The notes: generated from the sequence alone by a model not told the origin. Counted from the first letter of the stretch, positions 8,999 to 18,207 are shown. The stretch is 47,587 nucleotides of DNA from Silicimonas sp. (GCA_022820365.1 JAJEFO010000021.1:1-47587), one strand, 5' to 3'. Numbers and translations are program-made.

Positions 8999-9658
8999 GT
9001 GGACTTTCTCGGCATCATATCGAACCACCACAACGCGTTCCTTGCCGGGGCGACGATGACCGCCGTGGTCTCGGCGGTCTCCATCGCGCTCGGCATGGTC
9101 CTCGGGCTCTGGCTCGCGTTCGGCTTGATCTCGCCGAACCGGCTGATCCGCCGTGCCTCGGCCGTGTACCGCAGCGCCTGGCGCGGGACGCCCATCCTGG
9201 TCCAGCTCCTGATCGTCTTCTACCTGCTCCCGGAAATCGGCCTTGACGTGCCGCCGGTCGCCGCCGCAATCATCGCGCTCACCATGAACACTGCGGCGTT
9301 TCAGGCCGAGATCTTCCGGGGCGGGCTACTCACCATCCCGCCAGGCCAGGTCGAAGCCGCGCGCATGCTCGGGTTGGGCGTCCTGCACATCCGGGTCAGG
9401 ATCCTGGTTCCGCAGATGTTGCGCCTCGTTCTACCGGCACTCGTCAACGAGACGATCAGCATCCTCAAGAACTCGTCCCTGATTTCGGTGATCGCGGTGA
9501 CCGAGCTCATGCGCACCAGCCAGCAGGTGGTCTCCGTCACCTACCGTCCTCTGGAGACCTACATGATCGCGGCGGTCGTCTATCTCGCAATGAATCTCGT
9601 CCTCGCCCGCGCCGGGGCATGGTTCGAGAGGCGCCAGGCGCCTGCTGCAGCGCGCTGA
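8999..9658 (+). CDS. Polar amino-acid ABC transporter permease (first)
   Basis: A 219-residue inner-membrane permease of the His/Glu/Gln/Arg family with about five hydrophobic segments. The ATPase-contacting EAA loop is clear: GQVEAARMLGLGVLHIRVRI. RGTPILVQLLIVFY is the typical motif near the third membrane segment. The start is GTG at 8999, about 80 bp after the binding-protein stop, and fits the family N-terminus without extension. It pairs with the next gene to form the membrane heterodimer. Confidence 0.88.
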   Translation: MDFLGIISNHHNAFLAGATMTAVVSAVSIALGMVLGLWLAFGLISPNRLIRRASAVYRSAWRGTPILVQLLIVFYLLPEIGLDVPPVAAAIIALTMNTAAFQAEIFRGGLLTIPPGQVEAARMLGLGVLHIRVRILVPQMLRLVLPALVNETISILKNSSLISVIAVTELMRTSQQVVSVTYRPLETYMIAAVVYLAMNLVLARAGAWFERRQAPAAAR

Positions 9659-9675
9659 CCAACTGGGGAAACGCC

Positions 9676-10332
9676 ATGTCATTCGACATCGACATCGTGG
9701 TCCGTTACGGCCCCCTGCTGTTGTCGGGATTGTGGACGACGGTCTACATCTGCGCACTGGCCTCGATCCTGGCCGTTGCCGCCGGTCTTGCCGCCGCGCT
9801 GCTCTACGGCCTTCCGCTCCGCTTCGCGAAGCTCCTGTGCCGCGTCTATATCGAGGTCATGCGCGGGACCCCGATCCTGATCCTCCTGTTCATCCTTTAC
9901 TACGGAGGCCCCTCGATCGGCCTCACGCTCGAGGCCGAGACGGTCGGGATCCTCGGTCTCGGATTCTATGGCGGCGGCTACTTCGCGGAGATTTTCAGGG
10001 CCGGGTTCCAGTCCATCCCGCCTGGGCAGATCGAAGCCGCGCGCATGCTCGGCATCCCGCGCCGCATGATCGTCGCCCGAATCCAGATCCCGCAGATGCT
10101 GACGCTGATCATTCCGCCATCGACCAACCAAGTGATCATCCTGACCAAGGAATCGGCCCTGCTTTCGATCATCACCGTGGCCGAGCTGACCAAGAACACG
10201 ACGCAGATGGTCAACGAGACCTTCGCCGTGGTCGAGCCCTATGTTGCGGTCGCCTTGCTCTATTGGCTGATCATCGAGGGGATCGCATTGGCCGGCGGGG
10301 CGCTTGAACGCCGGTTCGGCCACGCATCGTGA
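9676..10332 (+). CDS. Polar amino-acid ABC transporter permease (second)
   Basis: A 218-residue partner permease. It has the [16 protein letters not shown] motif and the EAA loop [20 protein letters not shown], then a C-terminal membrane segment ([20 protein letters not shown]). The ATG at 9676 follows GGGGAAACGCC and begins 17 bp after the first permease ends, so the genes are cotranscribed. Similarity to the first permease suggests old duplication, as is usual in this transporter class. Confidence 0.88.
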   Translation: MSFDIDIVVRYGPLLLSGLWTTVYICALASILAVAAGLAAALLYGLPLRFAKLLCRVYIEVMRGTPILILLFILYYGGPSIGLTLEAETVGILGLGFYGGGYFAEIFRAGFQSIPPGQIEAARMLGIPRRMIVARIQIPQMLTLIIPPSTNQVIILTKESALLSIITVAELTKNTTQMVNETFAVVEPYVAVALLYWLIIEGIALAGGALERRFGHAS

Positions 10333-10355
10333 ACGGCAGGAGGAAAGACAGAGCT

Positions 10356-11135
10356 ATGGACGAAAAACCCGTGGTCCTTGTCGAGGGCCTTCACAAGCAC
10401 TTCGGCGCAGCGCACGTGCTCAAGGGAATCGACCTCGCGGTCGACAGTTCGCGCGTGGTCTGCGTCATCGGCCCATCCGGTTCCGGCAAAAGCACGCTGC
10501 TGCGCAGCATGGCGTTTCTCGACCCGTACGACGAGGGACGGGTGTTCATCGAGGGGCGGCTGCTCGGCTACCGAGAAACAGACGGGAAACGCGTGCGCGA
10601 CAGCGACCGCAACATCGACAGCGTGCGAAGCGTCATCGGCATGGTCTTCCAGCATTACAACCTCTGGCCGCACAAGACCGCTCTCGGCAACGTGACCGAG
10701 GCACTGCGCGTCGTCAGGAAGCTCGGTCGCCGGGAGGCGGAGCGGATCGGCGTGGAGATGCTGGCCAAGGTCGGCGTCGGCGACAAGGCGCACGACTTCC
10801 CGGCCCGTCTCTCGGGCGGACAGCAGCAGCGCACCGCGATCGCCCGGGCGCTCGCGATGCGCCCGCACGTGATGTACTTCGACGAGCCGACCTCAGCGCT
10901 TGACCCGGAACTCGTGGGCGAGGTGCTCCAGGTCATGCAGGAGCTTGCGGGCGAGGGCATGACCATGGTTGTCGTCACCCACGAAATGGGTTTCGCCGCG
11001 CATGTCGCCGACGAGGTCGTGTTCATGGACGGGGGCGAGGTCATCGAGCGCGGTCCGCCCGACGACATCTTCAAGCGGCCGCGAAGCGGCCGTCTCCGGG
11101 AATTCCTCGACACCTGGCGATCGCGCACGATTTAG
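10356..11135 (+). CDS. Polar amino-acid ABC transporter ATP-binding protein
   Basis: A 259-residue ATPase that drives the two preceding permeases. It has Walker [11 protein letters not shown]-loop FQHYNLWPH, signature LSGGQQQR, Walker [12 protein letters not shown] and switch His in VVVTHE, so all catalytic elements look intact. The pattern matches the GlnQ/HisP group. The start at 10356 has an AGGAGG site 11-17 bp upstream, in the short gap after the second permease. It closes the operon; only remnants follow for 1.3 kb. Confidence 0.9.
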   Translation: MDEKPVVLVEGLHKHFGAAHVLKGIDLAVDSSRVVCVIGPSGSGKSTLLRSMAFLDPYDEGRVFIEGRLLGYRETDGKRVRDSDRNIDSVRSVIGMVFQHYNLWPHKTALGNVTEALRVVRKLGRREAERIGVEMLAKVGVGDKAHDFPARLSGGQQQRTAIARALAMRPHVMYFDEPTSALDPELVGEVLQVMQELAGEGMTMVVVTHEMGFAAHVADEVVFMDGGEVIERGPPDDIFKRPRSGRLREFLDTWRSRTI

Positions 11136-11200
11136 CGATTCGGCATCCGTCGAGGCTTCGCGTTGGTCCGGAAGGCGCCCTGTCCAAATCGCAATTCGTT

Positions 11201-11397
11201 TCCATGGCCGCGCTGCGCCTCAACGGCGTGGCGGCCGGCGCACTCAATTCGGCGACGCCTCAAGCGGACGCCGCGGAGACGCACCGCCAGCTGCGCAGCG
11301 GTCGGTTGCGCCTGCTCTACATCTCGCCCGAGCGGCTCATGCGGCCAGAGGTGCTGGAAGGCCTTGCCCGCCTTGGCCCTGCGCGATTCGCACTCTA
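11201..11397 (+). pseudogene. RecQ-type DNA helicase fragment
   Basis: About 65 residues match the RecQ helicase core between motifs Ia and II: AALRLNGVAAGALNSATP, then GRLRLLYISPERLMRPEVLE and ARFAL. RecQ would continue here with a DEAH box, but the sequence switches abruptly to YHFNKPLLFSE. Upstream, the Walker A region and the SPLIALMQDQV motif are absent. This is an internal piece of a gene with both ends lost, and it cannot encode a helicase. Confidence 0.75.
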
Positions 11398-11709
11398 CCA
11401 TTTCAACAAACCTCTCCTTTTTTCAGAAACATTGTCGATGCGAGAACAGAACCGCGAGTACACGACAAGCAACGATCGACTGTCGCGGCGCACTAACTGA
11501 ACCGCCCACCGCGGTGCCAATGACGGCACTTAGCAATGCAGTCGGTATGTTGTTACGCAGAGTGATCTAGAACTTTGCGTGGTCTATCTTTCTGAGATGC
11601 TGCTGGAGAGCATCAGGGTCGCCGAAACCAGCGCTCATCGTTGAAGCAATCGACCTCTCAAGGTCGTCCTCCAGCTTACTGATGGAATTCGCGCAAGATC
11701 GCTACGGCA

Positions 11710-11963
11710 TCAGCCCCCTGCAAGCATCCAGCCGACCGCAGCGATTACGGCCGCGGCAGCGACGGAGTTCAAGGCGAGGCCAACAATGACAATGCGCCAC
11801 GTCAGTCGTGTCTCCAGCTCCGCCAATTCGGCCTTGGTCGCCACTCCACCGGTCACGCCAGTGTCCGCACAGCCTCGGTGATCGCCTCAGCCTGGTCGGA
11901 ATCAAAGCCCTTTGCCTTGAGTTGGCGCGCCACCGCCAAAGTATCAAAGGATGCGTCGGACAT
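11710..11963 (-). pseudogene. Frameshifted DUF1640-like membrane coiled-coil gene
   Basis: The minus strand reads MSDASFDTLAVARQLKAKGF and on to EAITEAV, then meets a TGA. Shifting frame by one base continues as GVTGGVATKAELAELETRL, followed by the membrane segment TWRIVIVGLALNSVAAAAVI. Together this has the layout of short DUF1640-type proteins: an N-terminal helix predicted to bind, a coiled coil, and one C-terminal transmembrane helix. The length of 254 bases is not a multiple of three, as expected for a frameshift. Similar small genes often occur next to mobile or phage DNA. Confidence 0.7.
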
Positions 11964-12300
11964 ACCTTCGGATATGCGCCCGCACGCAGCGCCGGTCAAG
12001 CCATTGGCGGGGTGTCAGGCTGATGCCCTGAGGACCGTCATCAGACACATCTGCAAGCCATGCATTTCCGGGTGGTGCGGACAGGATGCCTGGGCCTTCG
12101 TGTTCATGATCACGAATCACGACCGCTCGATAGACAAACGTGCAGCGGACGGTTTAATCACGGAATCCTGACCGCGTGAAACAAGGCCGGAACGCGTCTC
12201 AATTGCTTGGTACGATAAAGTTGCAATAGCAAGACGCATTCGTACGGTCCGGCCATTGCAAACAAGATCGGATTCGCCCGCTACCATGATGATATTGGGT

Positions 12301-12364
12301 GGCTACGTTGGGTGACATTGACCGGCTACTTTGGCTGACATTCGGATGGTACGTTGGTGAAATT
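12301..12364. repeat. Three 23-bp direct repeats, IS21-like end
   Basis: Imperfect repeats start at 12301, 12324 and 12347: GGCTACGTTGGGTGACATT, GGCTACTTTGGCTGACATT and a more decayed TGGTACGTTGGTGAAATT. Multiple short direct repeats near the tip are typical of IS21-family ends, where IstA binds. No istA or istB coding sequence is in the window, so this would be an orphan end. The family assignment is by general resemblance only. Confidence 0.5.
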
Positions 12365-12478
12365 TCGCAATGCATCTGCCCGGACCCTTTGGATCGGCTG
12401 TCCCGGCTAGGTTCCGGTCGTCTCACTGCGTTGCCCATGAATGCGATCCGCATCGCATCTTCGTGCCCCTGCACACGA

Positions 12479-13294
12479 TCATTTCAGGCCACCGCTGAAC
12501 CCGCGCGTCAGGCCCTTCTGCACCGCCCCCACCATCACGAGGATCGGAAGCGATGCCAGCAGCCCGACGGCCGAAAGCTTGCCCCAGAACGTCTCGTCTT
12601 CCGTGATCAGCGTGGCGATGAAAGTGGGCAGCGTGAACTTGTCGGGAGACTGGATGAACAGGAGCGCGTACGCGAACTCGTTCCAGCTGAGGATCGCCAC
12701 GAAGATCGAGGTCGCGATCAGGCCGGGCGCCATTAGCGGCAGCACGATCGAGCCCAGGCGCCGAAGCAGGGATGCGCCGTCGATCATGGCCGCCTCCTCG
12801 TATTCCACCGGGACGTCGCGCACGAACCCGAGAAGCATCCAGATCGCGAATGGGAGCGCGTAGACCTGGTAGACGATGATCAGGCCGAGAAGCGTGTCGA
12901 GCAGCCCCAGCGAACGGAGCACCTGGTAGAGCGGGATCGCCAGCGAAATCGGCGGCGTCAGCTTGACCAGCAGCACGAACATCAGGAACGCGAGATCCAG
13001 CTTCCTGGGAAAGCGGATACGCACCAGCGCATAAGCGGCCGGAAATCCAGCCGCCAGCGCCAGGGCCATCGTGCCGACGGCCACGACGAGGCTGTTCCAC
13101 GCCTTGCCGAGCACGTCGCCCCGGATCAATTCGCGGTAGTGCTCCAGCGTCACCAGCGACGGGATCAGCGAGATGGAATCCGACACGTATTCAAGCGGCG
13201 GACGCACTGACGTCGTCAGCATCCAGACTATGGGCACAAGGAGGATCGCCGTCACGGCGTAGACCGCAGCCGCGCGGGCGATTCGCTTGCGCAT
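12479..13294 (-). CDS. Carbohydrate ABC transporter permease, MalG type
   Basis: A 271-residue inner-membrane permease. It has six hydrophobic segments, the N-terminal LVPIVWMLTTSVRP pattern of MalG-type proteins, and the EAA loop EYEEAAMIDGASLLRRLGSI. The C-terminus LTRGFSGGLK is the normal family end, so this gene is complete. The ATG at 13294 lies 5 bp after the stop of the partner permease, giving tight coupling. The matching ATPase gene is not in the window, so function would need an ATPase from elsewhere. Confidence 0.88.
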   Translation of the reverse strand: MRKRIARAAAVYAVTAILLVPIVWMLTTSVRPPLEYVSDSISLIPSLVTLEHYRELIRGDVLGKAWNSLVVAVGTMALALAAGFPAAYALVRIRFPRKLDLAFLMFVLLVKLTPPISLAIPLYQVLRSLGLLDTLLGLIIVYQVYALPFAIWMLLGFVRDVPVEYEEAAMIDGASLLRRLGSIVLPLMAPGLIATSIFVAILSWNEFAYALLFIQSPDKFTLPTFIATLITEDETFWGKLSAVGLLASLPILVMVGAVQKGLTRGFSGGLK

Positions 13295-13299
13295 GACCC

Positions 13300-14166
13300 T
13301 CACTCCTTCCTGTCCAGCAGCCTGGAGGCGTAGACCAGGGCCAGCAGCCCGGAAATCACGACCATTATGATTGCGGCGGCGGAGGCGCCGCCCACGTCGA
13401 AGAAGCGGAATCCCAGGCGGTAGACGTACATCGACAGCGTTTCGGTCGCCTGTCCCGGTCCGCCGCCGGTCAGTGCGTACACCTTGTCGAAGATCTTGAA
13501 CGCGTCGACCGAACGCAGCAGCGCGCAAAGGAACAGGTAAGGTGTCAGCAACGGCAGCGTGATGTGAAGGAACACCGGCACCGCCCCCGCGCCGTCGACG
13601 CTGGCCGCCTCGTAGAGTTCGTCGGGCACCGCCTGCAGGCCGGCGAGGATGATCAGGAAGGCCAGCGGCGCGGTCTGCCAGGCGTCGACAAGGACGAGCG
13701 AGAGCATCGCGATGTCGGGATCGAAGAGCCACTCCACCGCGGGCAGGCCGGTCGCGCGCAGCACATTGTTCAGGTAACCGAAGTCATAGTGAAACCATGC
13801 GCGCCATATCGCCGTGACCACCATGGTCGAGAGCACGTAGGGCATCAGCAGGGCAGGAACCACGAACCGGCCGCCCGGGATCCGGCCGGACACGAGAAGC
13901 GCCAGCACCAGCCCGATGCCGACCTCGCTGAGCGTCGCGAGAATCGCGAACACCAGCGTGTTCCACGCCGCCGTGCGGAAGAACCTGTGCTGGACGAGGT
14001 CCACATAGTTCTCGGTCCCGACGAACAGCGCGTCCTCGAAGCCGTAATCGGTCGCGAAGAGCGACAGCGCGAACACGCGCGCCAAGGGGTAGATCGTGAG
14101 CGCGAGGAACAGGACGAGCGACGGGGCCAGAAGCGCCAACGCCAGCGATGTGCTGTTCCTGTGCAT
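13300..14166 (-). CDS. Carbohydrate ABC transporter permease, MalF type
   Basis: A 288-residue permease partner. It opens with a hydrophobic segment (LALALLAPSLVLFLALTIYP), the usual UgpA/MalF N-terminus, and has the EAA loop ELYEAASVDGAGAVPVFLHI about 90 residues from the end. The ATG at 14166 is preferred over a TTG at 14187 because it gives the standard short N-terminus. It lies between the binding-protein fragment and the MalG-type gene in the usual order of such operons. Confidence 0.88.
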   Translation of the reverse strand: MHRNSTSLALALLAPSLVLFLALTIYPLARVFALSLFATDYGFEDALFVGTENYVDLVQHRFFRTAAWNTLVFAILATLSEVGIGLVLALLVSGRIPGGRFVVPALLMPYVLSTMVVTAIWRAWFHYDFGYLNNVLRATGLPAVEWLFDPDIAMLSLVLVDAWQTAPLAFLIILAGLQAVPDELYEAASVDGAGAVPVFLHITLPLLTPYLFLCALLRSVDAFKIFDKVYALTGGGPGQATETLSMYVYRLGFRFFDVGGASAAAIIMVVISGLLALVYASRLLDRKE

Positions 14167-14242
14167 GATGCATGTGCCGATCTGCAATGTCCGGCGCCCG
14201 CACAGGGAGAATGCGGGCCCCGGTACTCCAGTCGTTCATATA

Positions 14243-14761
14243 TCAGCGGCGAAGCGCTTTTTCGATCTGGTCGTTGGCCTCTTCGAGCGCGATGGCGGCG
14301 TCCAGTTCGCCGATCAGGGCGAGCTGCAGGTAGTCGCCGAGAATTGCTTCCACCCTGGACCATTGCCGGATGCGCGGGCGCGGGGTCGCGTTTTCAAGCG
14401 CTTCCAGCTGGTTCGGATACCAGCGATACTTCGCGATCACGTCCGCATCCCCGTAGACGGACGCTCTCGTGGGCGGCTGGCCGATTTCGAGCGCCAGCCT
14501 CTTCTGGAAGTCCGCCGACGTCACGAAGTCGATGAAGGCGCGCGCCAGTTCCGGGTTCGGCGCGTCAGCCGGCACCGCGAGCAGCCACGCCCCGAGCATC
14601 GGGCTGGATCCCACGTTCTGCCCCGGCGCGGCAACGACCTCGATCTTTCCCGGAACGCGGGACTTTTCCGGATCGTCAAGCGATGGCGCCCATGACGGCC
14701 ACAGCTCGATCGACATCGCCGTCGTTCCCTGCATCAGCGCATCGCGGACTTCCGACGACAT
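14243..14761 (-). pseudogene. C-terminal part of a carbohydrate-binding protein gene, cut by the RIT element
   Basis: About 172 residues matching the C-terminal half of extracellular solute-binding protein family 1: LMQGTTAMSIELWPSWAP, then SPMLGAWLLAVPADAPNPEL, AFIDFVTSADFQKRLALEIG and GQPPTRASVY. The signal peptide and the first lobe (roughly 230 residues) are missing. The frame runs straight into the terminal inverted repeat of the RIT element, and the other half is not on the far side of the element. It cannot be an exported binding protein as it stands, which should disable the importer unless another binding protein serves it. Confidence 0.85.
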
Positions 14762-14843
14762 GCCGCTAACCGGATTATGCCGCGTTCGCGTCCCAAGGAA
14801 CTGATTTTCCTTTCCTTTCCACCGTCGTTTTCGGCATAATCAC
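14756..14843. repeat. RIT left terminal inverted repeat (88 bp)
   Basis: The reverse complement of this segment matches 18208-18295 with only a few mismatches. Inside it is a smaller perfect inverted pair: GATTATGCCG at 14773-14782 and CGGCATAATC at 14832-14841. They flank a central part with the duplicated AAAGG/CCTTT motif and the palindrome CGCGTTCGCG. The stop codon of the third recombinase (14840-14842) lies within the repeat. Confidence 0.92.
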
Positions 14844-15844
14844 AGCGACTTCAGGAAGGCCAGCAGGGTGTCGTCGGGCTTGAACCGGCCGGACTTGACG
14901 TCGACCGGACGGGTCCTCTCCATGGCCTTTTCCTTGAGGCGGAGATCCTCATGCAGGTAGATCTGCGTCGTCTCGACCGATTCATGGCCGAGCCAGAGGG
15001 CGATCACCGTGCAGCCGACACCTTCGTGCAGCAGCGCCATGGCCGCACCGTGCCGAAGGCTGTGCGGGGTGACCTTCTTCTCCCCGAGCGACGGGCAGGT
15101 CTTCGAAGCTGTGCGGCAATGCCGGGCGACCAGGCGCTCGACCGCGTCGCGGCTGAGCGGCCCGCCGCGGTTGCTGGGGAACAGCGGAGCGTTTTCCGGA
15201 CCGCCCCGTTCGTCGATCCAGGCTTCGAGGATCTTCACTGTGTCGCTGCGCAGAGGCGTCGCGCGGTCCTTGCGTCCCTTGCCGTGGCAACGCACGTGGG
15301 CACCGGTCCCGAGCTCGACGTCCCGGATCCTGAGGCCGGTCAGTTCCGACACGCGAAGGCCGGCCTGGGCGGCAAGCGCCAGCAGCGCCCGGTCGCGCCG
15401 TCCGTACCAGGTGGCGAGGTCGGGCGCGGCAACGAGCGCCTTGATCTCGTCCTCCGTGAGCCAGGTCACGGTGGCCTTGTCGTGACGCTTTCCGGGCAGC
15501 TGCAGGATCTTCTGGCAATGGTGCAGGACCTGGGGCTCGCTGGCGGCGACATGGCCGAAGAAGGAACGGATGGCGGCAAGGCGCAGGTTGCGGCTCTGGA
15601 CACTGTTGCCGCGTTCGGTCTCGAGGTGTTCGAGAAAGTCCGCGACCAGGTCGATGTCGATGTCCGCCACGTCCATGTCCTCCGGCGCCTTTCCGCACCG
15701 CGCCTCGGCGAAGTTGACGAGCAGCCGGAAGCTGTCCCGGTAGCTTGCGATCGTGTTGGCGCTGGCTCCGAGCTGGCCGGCGAGCCGTTTGGTGAAGAAC
15801 CGCTGCACGAGCGGCGCCAGCGGCGTCGGCAAGGTTCCGGTCAT
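14840..15844 (-). CDS. RIT tyrosine recombinase, third gene
   Basis: A 334-residue tyrosine recombinase with an N-terminal SAM-like DNA-binding domain (about 15-105) and a C-terminal catalytic domain. Catalytic residues are all visible: Arg in AGLRVSEL, Lys in GKGRKDR, His and Arg in PHSLRHG, His in LGHESVETT and Tyr in QIYLHEDL. Its ATG overlaps the TGA of the preceding recombinase as ATGA, so translation is coupled. It is the smallest and most XerC-like of the trio, and its stop codon falls inside the terminal inverted repeat. Confidence 0.92.
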   Translation of the reverse strand: MTGTLPTPLAPLVQRFFTKRLAGQLGASANTIASYRDSFRLLVNFAEARCGKAPEDMDVADIDIDLVADFLEHLETERGNSVQSRNLRLAAIRSFFGHVAASEPQVLHHCQKILQLPGKRHDKATVTWLTEDEIKALVAAPDLATWYGRRDRALLALAAQAGLRVSELTGLRIRDVELGTGAHVRCHGKGRKDRATPLRSDTVKILEAWIDERGGPENAPLFPSNRGGPLSRDAVERLVARHCRTASKTCPSLGEKKVTPHSLRHGAAMALLHEGVGCTVIALWLGHESVETTQIYLHEDLRLKEKAMERTRPVDVKSGRFKPDDTLLAFLKSL

Positions 15845-16779
15845 GACGCGCCTCCGTCCCCGAGGGTCCGCAGCCCGCGTTCGCTGGCCAAGGCCAGCAG
15901 TTCCGGCACGGCCTCGATGTAGTAGTAGGTGCCGGACGGTCTCGCGTGCCCCAGGTATGCGCTGAGCTTGTACATCTCCGCGTCCACGTCACGCCCCTGC
16001 CGGAACCAGTCGAGGATCGTTCTGGAGGCCATCGCGTGGCGCAGATCGTGGATGCGTGGCCCGCGGCCCGGCGGGAGTGGGCGCAGGCCGATCGCCTGAG
16101 TGACCTCGAGGAAGTTCCCTTGAGCTGCCCTGATGCCTGCACGCCTGCCGCTGTCGACCCGAAAGAGCGCGCCGCTTCCGGCATGGGCGACGGCCCGGTC
16201 ACGGAACCCCTGGTATTCCTGCAGCTTGTCGACCACGCACCGGGTGACCGGAATGACTCGGCTTCTCCCGTTCTTGCCGCACCTGACGGCAAGGGTGGCG
16301 TCCCCGGCATTGAGGTCCCGGTCATCGAGACCGATCGCCTCGCCGATCCGCAGGCCGGTGACCGCGATCAGGCCGAACAGGGTCGAGCAGGTCGCGCCGC
16401 GCAGCCCCGACGGTGACGGCAGAGCCGATGCCGCGGCCACGATCTGCCTGATCTCCGCCTCGCTGTAGATCCATGGTCGCGGACGTGTGCAGCGCTTCCG
16501 AACCAGCCGCTTGGGCGGAATTTCGTGCCGGCCGTCAATGCCTTGCAGCCAGGTTGCAAAGCTGCGCACGGCGCCGAGCCGGATGGCCCACGTGTTCGGG
16601 CCGGCCGATCCGAACGCGGCCCTCCAGCGCAGGAACAGGTCCGTCGTGACCCGTTCGACGCCCTCGGCGTCGGCAAAGGCGACGAACGGCTTGAGGACCT
16701 TGCCGACCGACGCCATGTCGGCGCCGAAGCGGCGGCGATGGTCGAGATACTCGGAGAGCAAGGTGGAGAGCGACGTCAT
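15841..16779 (-). CDS. RIT tyrosine recombinase, second gene
   Basis: A 312-residue tyrosine recombinase. The catalytic residues are Arg in TGLRIGEAIGL, Lys in CGKNGRSR, His and Arg in IHDLRHAMA, His in YLGHARPSGT and Tyr in the following TYYYIEAVPEL. The start at 16779 forms an ATGA overlap with the first recombinase. The Tyr-rich run TYYY leaves it unclear which Tyr is the nucleophile. The reason RIT elements keep three different recombinases is not established. Confidence 0.9.
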   Translation of the reverse strand: MTSLSTLLSEYLDHRRRFGADMASVGKVLKPFVAFADAEGVERVTTDLFLRWRAAFGSAGPNTWAIRLGAVRSFATWLQGIDGRHEIPPKRLVRKRCTRPRPWIYSEAEIRQIVAAASALPSPSGLRGATCSTLFGLIAVTGLRIGEAIGLDDRDLNAGDATLAVRCGKNGRSRVIPVTRCVVDKLQEYQGFRDRAVAHAGSGALFRVDSGRRAGIRAAQGNFLEVTQAIGLRPLPPGRGPRIHDLRHAMASRTILDWFRQGRDVDAEMYKLSAYLGHARPSGTYYYIEAVPELLALASERGLRTLGDGGAS

Positions 16780-18050
16780 GATCCGGCCTCCGCGGCGGGC
16801 TGCGGCACGGGCCAGGGACGCGCAAGCGGGCGCAGGGCCTCGATGTCGTGCCGGGCGTAGACCGTCGTCGTCCTCGCCGAGTCGTGGCGCAGCATGTTGC
16901 CGATGTCGGCCAGTGGCATTCCGTCCTGAAGCAGGGCCATGCCCAGGGAATGCCGGAAGACATGGCAGCGAACCCTGCCTCCGGGCGGCGCGACACCGGA
17001 TGCCGCATGGGCCTTGCGCAGCGCCTTCCTGACCGGCGCGGCGGACGTGAATCCCGGGAAGGGCGGCCGGACGCTGACGAAGAGATGCCGCGAGCGTCCC
17101 GTTCGCCCGTGGCGGATCCAGTCCACGATGGCCTCGCCCACGTCGACGGGAAGCGGCATGGCCGCCTGCCGCCCGCACTTGCCGCGGACCAGGATCTCGC
17201 CGGCATCCCAGTCGATGTCGTCGAGCCGGATGGCGATGACCTCCTGGCCGCGCAGGCCGAGCCGGGCCATCGCCAGAAGCATCGCATGGTCGCGGCGGGC
17301 GACGGCGCTGTCTCCCTTGGCGGCCGTCAGGACACGCTCGACCTCTTCACGCGAAAGGTGCCAGGTCGGTGCGGGCGACCGGGGAGCGGGAACGCTTGGG
17401 ACGCAGGGAACCAGGTTCCGCTCGATCCGGCCTGTCGCGAACAGGAACCGGAACAGCGATCGCAGGGCTGTGGCCGTGATTCTTGCGCCGGCAGGACCCG
17501 TTTCGCCGACTGTTCCGAAATGCGCGACGATGTCGGCACGGGTGATGGCGTTCAGGTCGCCGGGCGCCGAATCGCCGAACCGGAAGGCCAGGAAGCGGCG
17601 GGCCACGCCTTGACGCGACCTGATCGTGCCGGGCGCCAACCCGCACCGGGTGCGCAGCCAGGCCCTGTAGTCCGTCATCAATGCCTCGTGGACTGTCTGC
17701 GCCGGTTCGGGCGGTTGCGGCGCGACCGCGACGGCGTTCTCCTTGACGAGCCAGGCGATGAACCGGCCCAGGACCGAGGCCCATATGCGTCCGCTGCGAA
17801 CCGAGAGCCGCGCCGGCAGCGGCTCCAGGACCTGCGCAAGAACCGACCCGTCAACGCCGTCCGGCGTCGTCAGCCCTCTGCGCCCCGCTTCGGCGCAAAG
17901 CCAATCGACGGCAGGAGCGTAGTCCCTGACGGTGCCGGTCTTCAGGCCGCGCGACAGAAGCGAGGCCAGGAATGCAGTGCGCAGGGGAAGCAGCCAGTCC
18001 GGCATCTCCTCCCTCGGCAGCGGGACTCCGGATGAGTCTGATTGCACCAT
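16776..18050 (-). CDS. RIT tyrosine recombinase, first gene
   Basis: A 424-residue tyrosine recombinase, the largest of the trio, with about 110 extra N-terminal residues before a SAM-like core-binding domain (about 115-210). The catalytic set is Arg in LGLRGQEV, Lys in RGKCGRQ, His and Arg in CHVFRHSLG, His in LRHDSARTT and Tyr in VYARHD. The promoter should lie between 18051 and the right inverted repeat (about 157 bp). As first gene it sets the level of the coupled trio. Confidence 0.9.
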   Translation of the reverse strand: MVQSDSSGVPLPREEMPDWLLPLRTAFLASLLSRGLKTGTVRDYAPAVDWLCAEAGRRGLTTPDGVDGSVLAQVLEPLPARLSVRSGRIWASVLGRFIAWLVKENAVAVAPQPPEPAQTVHEALMTDYRAWLRTRCGLAPGTIRSRQGVARRFLAFRFGDSAPGDLNAITRADIVAHFGTVGETGPAGARITATALRSLFRFLFATGRIERNLVPCVPSVPAPRSPAPTWHLSREEVERVLTAAKGDSAVARRDHAMLLAMARLGLRGQEVIAIRLDDIDWDAGEILVRGKCGRQAAMPLPVDVGEAIVDWIRHGRTGRSRHLFVSVRPPFPGFTSAAPVRKALRKAHAASGVAPPGGRVRCHVFRHSLGMALLQDGMPLADIGNMLRHDSARTTTVYARHDIEALRPLARPWPVPQPAAEAGS

Positions 18051-18207
18051 TGTCGTTCCTCCATTGTTGAAAGCTGGAACGGACAGGATTGCACGATTTG
18101 GGCGGATGTCTGCGGGCCGGACGCCGAAACGATCCTGCGGCCCGTCGAAACCGTGCCGCCGACCCGCTCAGGCGTGGGCGCAGAGGGAATGAAGATCCGG
18201 CGGGCAG

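Larger units (their letters stand above)
11136..12478. other. Gene graveyard: recQ and DUF1640 remnants, IS-like end
   Basis: No intact gene is present in this 1.34-kb interval. It holds a recQ fragment at 11201-11397, a frameshifted DUF1640 gene at 11710-11963 and a three-unit 23-bp repeat at 12301-12364, each listed separately. The remaining sequence shows no recognisable family. The end adjoins the carbohydrate permease gene where an ABC ATPase gene would often be found. Confidence 0.6.
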
